From NCBI GenBank assembly GCA_020698575.1, contig CM036241.1, positions 9,962,416-10,026,415 on the forward strand: a DNA stretch of 64,000 nt, given 5' to 3'. The stretch comes from Bostrychus sinensis (lineage: Eukaryota > Chordata > Actinopteri > Gobiiformes > Eleotridae). Positions 48,848 to 60,300 of the stretch are shown one piece after another. The notes under the pieces were generated by a model. It saw nothing but the letters and a program-made list of their open reading frames with translations, was not told the DNA's origin and searched no databases. A program made the translations under genes and the position numbers. Each line of letters starts with the position of its first letter. The first letter of the stretch is position 1.

Positions 48848-50128
48848 CTGTGGGGAAAAAGGAAAGGAAAAAGTAAATAATAATGCCACGTCAAGTTGAA
48901 CAGGCCACACAGTGCTAACAGGTAGAAAAACTTTGATTTTATTGGATGAGAAGGCTAAAGGGATAGGCTTAGTCCATAAATATTTGGACATAATTTTGTT
49001 ATTCTAGCTGTTAACCCAAACATATTCAAGATCCAGTTTAATATGTGCTTAAAGTGCAGACTTTCAGCTGTAATTTGAGAGTACTCGCATCCAAATCGGA
49101 GGAAAGGTTTAGGAATTACAGCTCTTAAATAAATGGCTCAAATGTAATTGTGTATGCTTGGCTGCTTGGTTTAGGACAAGGCTTGGCAACATGAACAAGA
49201 GGCAGTAGAAACTACATAGTAGTGCAATACAATATACTGTGTATTCCAGCACTGGCTATGTCTGCTTACACAGAAACGGCACAAAAACAAGAAAAAATAA
49301 ATAAAATCCAAAGGAAAGTATAATTATGCAGTATTATCTGACAAAGATTTGTTGCAATGCTAAGTGAACAAAGTGGAAATATTTTCCCGTTTGCTTCAAG
49401 TTTTTAAAGGTCCCCTATGATGTTGAATCAACTTTTTTGACCTTTTAACCATGTTATATGTTGTTTACACCTCAAAAATATACCTGGAGTAGTATTTTCA
49501 TTCATGCATGTTTGAGTAATCCTGTGTTCTAATGCAGCCGCTGCAGCTCAAACGCTCGGTCTCACAGCTCTACATAGATACATGAAACCAGAAGTGCCCC
49601 TGTGCGTTTCTAAAGCCCATACACCGCCGTCACTACAAAGCAGTCAGCTCATTTTTCTATCTGTTAGCATCATATTGCTAATAGCTGTGCTAAATGGCCA
49701 AAAGCAGGGGGCGACACCTAATCCAAATGTTCTCTGCAAAGTGAAAGTAACAGCTCCCCAAAAGAAGACGTTTTGCATACATATACATTATTTTATAAAA
49801 CATGAAAGATTTATGAAAAGGTGTCCAAAAATATTTCAAAAAGCCCGAAAAAGCATAATATGGCCCCTTTAAGAAGAAGATTCAAGGAAAGATTTAAACT
49901 TTCAAGGCTTCAAATTTTAGTTTTATACAAAAACTAAGTATTTTGGTGTGGTTAATTAGTTTACTTTTACATTATTACAGATATATTAAGACAAAGGCAG
50001 GAAAAGAAAGTAAGCTGTTGTTGAGGGTTGGTATTGTGACAGAGCTTTTAGCTAATGCAACATTATGTAGTACAAATAAAAAAACAACAACATGGGTTTA
50101 TTAGGTGTGGTTTCTCTTCATACTTTAC
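48848..50128 (-). other. gnai2: gnai2 intron 8 (within 3' UTR)
   Basis: Separates the 21-nt UTR tail of exon 8 from the 3'-UTR exon. Contains a complete TTAA-flanked MITE at 49404-49872. Confidence 0.55.
49404..49872 (+). mobile_element. TTAA-flanked MITE, copy 2 (gnai2 intron 8)
   Basis: TTAA at 49404-49407 and 49869-49872; ends aaaggtcccctatgatg and cataatatggcccctt are imperfect inverted repeats. The interior has cctcaaaaatatacctggag and ggccaaaagcagggggcgac. Confidence 0.75.
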
Positions 50129-50149
50129 CTTGCCTTCCTTCTTGTGAGT

Positions 50150-50340
50150 CTAGAAGAGCCCACAGTCCTTCAGATTGTTCTTGATGATGACGTCGGTGAC
50201 TGCGTCGAACACAAACTGCACGTTCTTGGTGTCAGTGGCGCAGGTGAAGTGAGGGTAGATCTCCTTCGTGTCCTTCCTCCGGTTCAGATCCACAAACTTG
50301 GCCTGGATGTAGGCCTGGGCATCCTCGTACGTGTTAGGAC
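50150..50340 (-). CDS. gnai2: gnai2 coding exon 8 with stop codon
   Basis: 191 coding nt encoding G293(part)-F355, with the TCAT base-recognition motif and C-terminal IIKNNLKDCGLF. The stop codon TAG is at 50150-50152. Residue 322 is proline (KEIYPHFTCATD) where mammalian Gi proteins have threonine. The exon continues as 21 nt of 3' UTR to a donor aag|gtaaag at 50127-50128. Confidence 0.97.
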
Positions 50341-51314
50341 CTGAGGAGAAGCAGAGGAGGTCCATGTGTTTTATGTTGGTGACAGAAGTGTTGCCTTTGC
50401 TTTACCAGTGGCATTAACAACTGGGTTTGCTTTTTTTTTTCGTTTATATTTGTGAAGGAATGTTTAATGACCCAATACCATGTAGATTCAACTTCTGATG
50501 GAGAGCTTTGGTCAACTGAATGACAAAATACACTATATTTCCAAAAGTATTCACTCACCCACCCAAATAACTGAATTCAGTTGTTCCAATCACTTCCCTG
50601 GCTACAGGTGAATAAAATCAAGCACCTAGGCTGCAGCTTTGTTCCAACATGACTGCACCAGTGCACAAAGCACGGTCCATAAAGACACAGATGAGTGAGT
50701 TTGATGTGGAAGAAGCTGACTGACCTCAACCTGACAGAACACCTCTGGGATGAATTAGAGCAAAGACTGCGAGCCAGGCCTTCAGAACATCAGACACACA
50801 GATGTCTGCCATAGATAGATGGAAAGGATGGGCTGACGTCATATTAAACTCTATGGATTAAGAATGGGAAGTTCATATGTGTGTAAAGGAAGGTGAGCTA
50901 ATACTTTTGCAAATATAGTGTATATTGTTTATATACAGTATATATTTTATATTATTCAAATAAGGCACACTGCCACTAAATGTCAGTCAGGAGCTTGGCA
51001 GCAGCTCAGTCGGGAGTTCACCCACTAACCCAGTTGGTGGTTCGATCCCTGAAAACAGCATTGTGTTGTTGTGTCCTTGGGCAAGACTCTTCACCCACCT
51101 TTCCTGTATGAAGGTGTTAGTGTGATTATGTGTTTGGTGGTGGTTGGAAAGAGGCTGTAGGCCCAGATTTGCAACCAAGTTTCTGTCAGTCTGCCCCAGG
51201 GCAGCAGTGGCCACAGAAGTAGCTCACAACCACCGACTGTGACTGAGGAGTGAATGAATAGTAAATAGTAAAGCGACATTGAGTGTGTAGACAAGTGCTA
51301 TATAAGATTAATGA

Positions 51315-51388
<74 letters not shown>

Positions 51389-54300
51389 GAGTGAAAGAAG
51401 GCTAGAATGGTACTGCTTACTGCCACTCATCAAGTTACACAATGTTAAACATCACAGATTATCTTCTAAATGATCTTTTCCTTTTGGCTTCTCTTCGTCC
51501 TTCAGGAGATGCCACAGCGAACCATTGGTCTCCATCCACCAAAGAAAAGTCAAACTGATGTTTTAGATATTTAATCTGGCACTGGATTTTATGACACATG
51601 CCCTTCCTCATGCATTTATCTCTGGTTGGAAGCATCTTAGTTTTTTAAATTAAACATCTTAGGTGTTTAAATTAGGCTTGAGATCAATGCCGTTTTCCTC
51701 CAGGTTCATGTGAGGAAACTAATGCCCTCCCCTTGGGTCACAGCCAATGTGTTCCCAGAGGAGGACCAGCTGTGCAAAATATCACAATATAAAACCTGAG
51801 TCAATAAAAACAGTCAGTTTTAGCAAAAGCAGTGTCCCTTTTAATTGCTGTCAGAGATGGCTTCAAGTGCACTTAAGAGAGTGCCAATAACAAGTCTGTC
51901 TCTGGGGATCTGAGTATTTCTAAAAGTGTAAGCTACCATTATTTCACAGTAAGTCTGTCCTAACTAAATGTTCATCTGTAGCTCGAGTCCGATCACGGTC
52001 TCACTGAGAAATGTAAAAATGTAGAATTAGTAAAATGTGAGACTGTTTATGTCTCTGCAATACGGTAGTTCCTGAACATGTGTGTGAAGGAGATTGTTTT
52101 TGCCTAATTTAGCTTTGATACAGTACCAGGATACTCAGGGAAGCAGATGGTCAGAGGGCTGTGGGCGATCTTCTGCTCGAACAGGTCTTTCTTATTGAGG
52201 AACAGGATAATGGAGGTCTCTGTGAACCACTTGTTGTTGCAGATGGAGTCGAACAGCTTCATGCTCTCGTGCATCCGGTTCTGGGACGGACAAGAACGCA
52301 AAGATAAAGATGGACCAACTCTTTTACAAAACTATTAGGGCACATGAAGCAAAATTGTTTACCATCTCTTCATCTTCTGCCAGCACCAGGTCGTAAGCGC
52401 TCATGGCCACACAGAAGATGATGGCAGTGACTCCTTCAAAACAGTGAATCCACTTCTTCCTCTCGGACCGCTGACCGCCCACATCAAACATCCTACGGAA
52501 AAAAAACAGAGGAGGAAAAAAAATGAGTAAATGTAGTGTGTTTTGGGACTGGCTGTGGGGAAACAACAGCTCTTCAAAAGTGACAGACGAGTGGCCTGAA
52601 GGAGTCCCTCTGGAGGTCGGCTCTCTGCAGCCTCTGAACGCACTCAGGCTCTGTCATTTTCATGGCATTTGTTGGCATTTTCACACAGTTGTTGAGGGAA
52701 GAATGAGTTTCAAAAAGCCTATGGTAAAAAGCTGATTGTTTTTAAAGATGACTGATGGCTGCTAACTGCTTCTGCTGATATTGAGTAGGTAGGCTGTAGT
52801 TAAATAATGATCTAAGGAAAATATTGATTAATAATAATAGTTTTCTCTTTACTAACCCCTTGAGGTTGGATAGTATCTTAGTACATCATTTAAAGGTCCC
52901 CTATTCTGCTAAAGGGACTTTTTTTTTTTTAGCTTTTCACCATGTTATAATGTTATTTCCACCTCAAAAACATAGCTGGAGTAGTATTTTGTTTCATTCA
53001 TGCATGTTTGAGGAATCCTACGAAGCAGTCATCTCTAGGGCTGCATAATTAATCGAAATTGCAATTTTAATTGTGGCAATTATGAAATCGCAAAGGCTGC
53101 AATTATTTGTGTGATTTAATGTCCACTGTAGAGAACAAAAATCCCATCTCCGCAGGGTCTTAATGTGTATAAATCATGCTCCAGCTGTAGTTTAGACCTC
53201 TACAGAGCTGAGCTGAGAGACATGAGAGTCCTTGTATTAGTTCAGCAGTGAATATTTCAGTTTTCTCTCAATGCTCCATCACATGCTTAAAATGTAAACT
53301 GTACATTGATTTTAAAAAATACATTGCATATCACTAAATAGCCATTTTATGCTCTATTCCTCATCGTTACCAGCAGAGGGTGACAGATACCTAAAAAGAA
53401 GACATTTCCCATACATATACATTTTTTTAAGTTATAAAACGTGAAATACTAATGCAAAGGTGTCCGAAATTATTTAAAAAACTGAAAGAAGCATAATATG
53501 GGACTTTTAAGTGCAGATTTTTTACTGACTGAGCTAAATAATTTCTTCCTTGGCTTATTACTGATCTTTCCCTAAAAACGAGGCTTTTAACATTTTGTTC
53601 TGTTCTTTAGGACAAAGACTACAAATTAAAAGAAGGAGCAGCAAAAGTGTGTAATTTCACCATGACGTGCTATGGCCTCTGCAGACACAGAAGGCTGAGT
53701 AAGCAGAGCACATTATAACAGTGGCACACTTAAAGTCTCCTTCAGTGCTGCTTACACAAGATAAATATATCTCAGTGTTTAAGTGACTGCTGCAGCTAAA
53801 CATGAGCTAAAGGGCTTTAGGTTTATATCCTAAACAAAATACTGCAGACACGACAATTACACAAAGACAAACTACAGACGCATAGTTGTAATTCCTGTGT
53901 CTCAATAAAGAAGTGAGGGATGGATAAGGCTTTGAGATTTTGCAAATATTTTGAAGTCTTAACCAGATAAAAGACCACTGCGTAATGTCACATAGATAAA
54001 GATCAGCAGCTATTGCGCAACAGTTTCTCAAACAGACAAACAAATATGGGTCTTATGTAAATCTGACTGACTTTGCTGTGACCAAACTTTTGTCATAATA
54101 ACCACAGCTGAGCAGAGAGTCAGGCTGCTCAGGCTCCGGAGCAAAGACTGAGGAGACGCCTGGGTTCATTTCACCAGCTTAAAGGCAGGAACTCTGCAAC
54201 TGCTTTCAGTTTTGAGAGAAATATTCTTGAAAATCAAACAATACATTGCACTGAGATAACGTTTGTGATCTGTTTAAGTTCTGCAGCTTGAAGTGGTTGA

Positions 54301-57300
54301 GCTTTAATTTGAGTATTTTTTATGACTTTTCAAATACCACAAAGACAGACCGAAATGACCTGCTCTTTGTTCACAAATATAGGCTCATGTTTAGTACCAA
54401 AACATTTTAGTGTTTAATGTTCTACAATTTGGTGTCAAAAACTCAGATGGAGGGCAGGAGCCAGTTTTACTCTATGGCTTCAAAACGATTTTTAAAAGAA
54501 ATATCCAGAAAATGCACAAATGTTGAAGCTGATTATTTTTTGTAAGGGATTGTGTCCACATAATAATCATGTGGCTTATGGCGTGTTTCCACGACAACGC
54601 TGGCCAGTAAAAAATGCAACAGCCATGCCACCCACTGATTCGCATTTACATGAAAACGCTGAAGTGTGAAGAAAACTAAAGTAAACTGTAGTATCTGTAT
54701 TTGTCCAGCAAACAGCGCTGGGGCCCCGCAAATGCTCCTCATCACACAGAGAATAAACAGCAGAGGAAATATAGTTCCAGTCTACAACGTCCCTTCTACT
54801 TTAAGATCTTGGGGTTTTCTGGAGTTATGCTGATAATGTCTCATAAAAGTAAGTACTTATACAGATATTACTGACTAAATTTGAACGTATGAGACATAAA
54901 AGCCTCGTCTTTTGCACTCGTGGATCAGCTGACACACGCCCAGCAGTCAGCCAATCACAGTCCAGATTGGGACGTCATCATTTTTAAGCGAGTGTGTACT
55001 GGGTCAGGACAGGAATTAACTAAATTATTACTATTATGTCCCTTTTAAAGTTAGCATTAAATATAGTCAACATGAAGAACTAAAAATAAAATGTACGTAT
55101 TATTCTTATTTATATTTACATCTGAAAGAAATATGTGTTGTTTGGACATGACCACCAACAATATATACAATTGTAATATTAGTGAAAATACTTTTTTATA
55201 CCCCACACTGAATTATCCAGCCAGTAGGTCAGTAATGGGTCAAGAAAGTAAATCACTGCAGTAGTTTTATTAGTGGTCTATATTGTATTAAACAGGAGAT
55301 ACTGCTCCCTACCACTGCAAACTGTTCACCAGTCTGAAAATAATACTACAGTGCCTATATTAGTCTTACTTGAAGTGCAGGTCCTTGAAGGTGAAGTGTG
55401 TCTCCACGATGCCTGTGGTCTTCACTCTGGTCCTCAGGACGTCCTGCTGCGTGGGGATGTAGTCTGCTTTGGCTATCCTCTCCAGGTCGTTCAGATAGCT
55501 TAGGACGAGACACACGGATCAAATTAGAGACTATTTTCTGTCACTAAATGACACAAAGTGCAGTTTAATCACAATAACCCTCTTCTGTCTGCCTATAATG
55601 CTGTTAGATTTGTTTTTTGAGCACAAACATGAATTAACTATCATTATATTATATTATATTATTATAGGATGAGCCTCTAATAAAAAGGAACATGACTGTA
55701 CTCACCCCGGTAATGGGTAATTGTTTTGTTATCAAATTAAATCTGTATTTGTGAAAACAGTCCAGAAACAGAAGAAGGTCAGAGCTGTTACATTTTATCC
55801 GTTCATCATGATTTCCCTTTTTCTCCTCTACACTTTTATATTCAGCAAGTACAGGATACGTTAAGTATTGTAACACAGTCTAGTTTAGGTTAAAGGGCAA
55901 CGATCACACCCTCTTCCAGTCTTTCGTTCATAAATATGCATCAAAATAACTTCTAATAAATTAAAATATAGCTTCAAAGTTACTCAGTTCCCATCTTGAA
56001 ACAGGAAAAATTATGTTAGTTCAATAGTTTTGGTGTACTCTCTTCATACGTTTACGGATTATAGATGGAAAACAAGTTAAACATCTAGTAACTAACAAAC
56101 CAGCTACTGCCAGTGTACCCTTTGTGCCAGTCCGAAGCTTGGATAAATAAAGAGGGTGGTGTTTGATGTTGATATCTTTGTGTTTTTTATTACATCTGTA
56201 CCTAGAAAGGGTAATTGTGTAGTGTAAAAGAAAGTGTACCCAATGTAATCTGCTTTTATCCACACTGCCCTATACTGAATACGCACTTGTTTCGGTAAAA
56301 TGCGTACGGGACAATTTCCTGAGAAGGACATGTTATGATTAAAACAGCCAGTGCAAACAGAGAGTATCGTTCCCTCTGTGTAAACCTCCAGTGTCCGGAG
56401 TCAGGTTATAGTCTGAGTATTAAACAGAAATCACCAGCAGCTCCTGAATGAGACCTTTGTTTGTTCGCTGCTTCTCGTTACAGAGCTGCAGTTCATCCCT
56501 GCGGGTCTGCTCTGAACACCTCTCACCAGCAGATTTACACAATTAAAACTGCTTTTCTCTGTCTTTACACTGCTGCAACATGGTGAGTGTAAGCTGATGG
56601 GAGTCACTGAGGAAGTACTCTGTGTTTTGTTGCATCTGGTCTGGCTTTGGGACCAACTTCACCCATAACGAAAAGCCACAACCCAAATAAAAGAGATATT
56701 GAGGAAAATTAAGCAGCTCTCACTTCAGTACGGTGGCCCTGGGGTGCAACATCAAAACTGCTTTTGTCTATTAGAAAAATAAAAGGAGGATTTTTAAATG
56801 TGTTGGGGGATTTATTTTATTTTGATGAATGAGCTTTTTAAACAAGCTTTTTAAATTTGTTTTATTTTAATGGAATCTTTTTAATTATCAGACGCTTTTT
56901 TCATTTTTTTGAAGCAACGCATTTAAAAATCTGCTTTTACTTTTCCAGAGGACAAAAACAAATTTGATGATGCTCCTTTTCTAATATAGACATGCATTTT
57001 AATTTTCCATTTATTCCTTTTTAAATTTAAGTGATGGGTTTCTTTTTAAGGCTAGATTTTAAAAATAATCTACCTCTGCTTTTATTTTTCTAGTGGACAT
57101 AGTACTTCAACAGTAACACTAACATTGTAGAACTGGATTTTTTGCTCTTGTTGGGTTTCTTCTATACATCTAATGTCCCATGCCACAGTTCTGCGACCCA
57201 CTTTTGGATCCCGACCCACCAATTCAGAAACATTTTTTTAGAGCTACAACATCACTGGCCTTATAAAAGCAAATTCTAGTGGTTAAGTCTTCTCTATGTA

Positions 57301-60300
57301 TGAGAGCTCTACAATAACACAGTTAATAGTGATGATAATGTTTTTTTTTATAAATTTAAAGACAGGAGAGCTTTGAAGGCCTTTTTATTCCTACTTAACT
57401 TTTATTCCTACTATAGCACCCATATTGGCTAAAATAATAAATAATAATATAATATAAAACCACAATTGTGAAAATGTTAAATGGGAATTAAAATGTTGCA
57501 ATTAGATAAAAAAAATACATAAATTGCTAATAAACCAGGCTAATTCACATCTTAATCACCAATAACAATGATTTTTTTCTGAATATTTCTGGTATGGCGT
57601 AAAAATGAGGGGGTATGAGCATGTGAACACATCATAGTATTTTTCAACGGGCTATATTATGCTTTTATTCAGATTTTTAAACCAATCTTGGTCACCTCTA
57701 GAACAGCATTTAGATAGATAGATCCTTGATTAATCATTTTTATTCATTTTATAACCTTTAGAAACATAATCTAACATAAAAAAACAAAACAAAAAAAAGA
57801 AAGGTTTTTTATAAGTATTCTACTGGTGCCCTAAAGAAACAGGTGAAGGGACCAGCAGAGGGCAGCACAGTGCAGACTGTGGTCTTTTGAACATAATTTA
57901 AAGAATAAAAGAAATTTCACTTCCTTAAACATTTTGTAAGATGCTATTACTACAAAATGAAAAATATCTGTGAGGAATCAGTGGAAACAGAAATGTACAC
58001 TGTTTTTTTTAATAAATGAATGAGAGCAGAGGGTTTGTTGATTGGTCAGTGCTTCCTGGAGTGGGCGGGGGTTTGTGGGGCCGAGTGTTTTGAGGCCTCA
58101 GAAATTCAGCGCCAGAGATTACTGGATATCTTAAAAAGGTGTGAATGAAGCAAAAGACAACGCCAGGTCTGTTTTTGATGAGGGAGCAACATTATAACAT
58201 GAGAGAACGCTCTAAAAAGTCTATTTTGTATAATACATCCCCTTTAAAGAAACCATAACAACTGCCAAACAAGTCTATGCAGTGATTTAGTGACCAAAAT
58301 GTCTAAGAAAACTGGTAACTGTGTTTATTATGTTACACAAACTGCCGCCCCCCCTCACTCAGAATATGAAACTGGTATTTCTCTAACTACATGTACTGGG
58401 AGTAAGTGTGTGTCCATTACTCACTATGGGGCAGAGTCGTTGACCTGGTACTCTCTGGCCCGTGTGAAGCAGCTCTGGACCCCGCCGTCGGCCCAAAGTC
58501 GCTTGATGACGTTGGACAGCTCCTCTGGCATCGCTCCCTGCTCCTCTGCTGTAGACGACAGGGAGAACAGCTGGCGTGCGTCGTCCTGGAAAAGTCCCAA
58601 CACACACAAAGAAGAAGTGACAAAAAGTACTTTCACAGTTTGATGAGAGGTCAAGAGCTTTTTGTAGTACTTTTGTAGGGTTTTTTTCAATGGGAAATCA
58701 CAAAACAAAGAGGTCAAAAGTAATGGCACTATTCTGCATCCATGTATTTGGGTTTAGCGTTAACGTGGGCCAAGGACACAGGGTTTTGATGTTAGCGCTC
58801 TTCTCAGTATTAGTTAATCATTGTCTGGCTTTCCACTTCAATGCACTGACTGTAGGTCACAGCTACAGCGCATGGTGGCAATTACACTCAGACTGAGTGG
58901 GAAGAGCCTTCAAAAAGAACGACAGGGCTGCAGTGCAAAACATGAGCGCTTGTCAAAGAGTAAAAGTGAGGTATGAGAGATGGTTTATTTAAAGATCCTA
59001 TATTATGCATTTTTGAAATAGTTTTAGACACCTTTACATTTCATGTTTTATAACTTAAAATAATGTATATGTATGGAAAATGTCTTCTTTTGGGGAGCTG
59101 GCACTTAAATTTCACAGAGAACGCTTGGATTAGCTGTTTGTTGCCCCCTGCTGGCAACGATGGGAAATGGACACAGCATAAAATGGCTATTTAGCACGGC
59201 TATTAGCAGCATGATGCTAACAGATAGATAAATGAGCTTTGCAAGGACAGCAGTTTAAGCACTGAAATGATAAGAACAAGTCAGGTGAAGGTAAGTTTTA
59301 TAAACGCTCAGGAGCACTTCCTAGTTTCACGTTGTCTACGTAGAGCCCTGAGACTGAGCTTTTTCAGATCTTCAGAAAAGGACGGGCTCAGCAAACAGGA
59401 TTACACAGGATTAAGCGTGAATCAAACAAAATACTACTCCTAGTCTGTTTTTGTGGTGGAAAAAACATAAAAGTAAAAAAAAAAAAGCATAATAGGTTTA
59501 AGTTTATACAGAATAACAACTTCCATTAAGACATCAACCACGCCTTCACAATGAAAATATCTGATATTGTCTGTATGCCTTCCAGTGTCTGAGTGAGCAA
59601 GAATCAAATCTCTATAATATTCCTTTCAGAGAGGGGTAACTGTAATAATTCACGAACCACAACAGTCCCAAACCACACACTCTTCATTGGTCAAAACAAA
59701 CGGGACACAGGCAGCAGCCATCAGAAAGCTCTCTCCACAGCAATCTTGTTTAAACCCTACTCCTCTGGAATGAAGGTCACCAAGGCCAGTCCCATTCAAA
59801 AAGGGAGAAACATACCACACATTTACTGTTTTTATGTGGTCTTCAAAAACTTTTCCCAAGTTAAAAGGTACTCATGAAAGCTCAAGTAAGAAAGAAATGT
59901 TTAGAGCAGTTTATAAAATGGGATTGTTATGATATAATAACAGTAAAATGGACCAGAAACATACATTCATTAAAAACTAGCTTTCAAAACAGAAATACAG
60001 TCTAGTAAATACAATAAATATATAAATTAGGTTTAAAAACCACCCAGTCTTCTTTAAGATTGTTATGGCAGTGAGAACAAATGAGTTTTTATAGATATTT
60101 TTCCTGGCCCGGGGAACTTTATAGCAACGTCCTCTTTAAGAATTACACTTTTCTGTTAGGCCTATTTTATCCCTTGGGTTTGGTCTTGAACATTTAGGCT
60201 CTTTTTAGTCCAAGGTAGTACATGGAGAGCCAAATACTTTGAATGGTGTGTGAAATTTAAGAACCAGTGTAGTACAGAGTAGTGTTGTGCTCAAGGCTGT

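Noticed and set aside
58290..58730. Several plus- and minus-strand open frames of 68-117 codons
   Set aside because: Out-of-frame shadows of gnai2 exon 4 (58425-58585).
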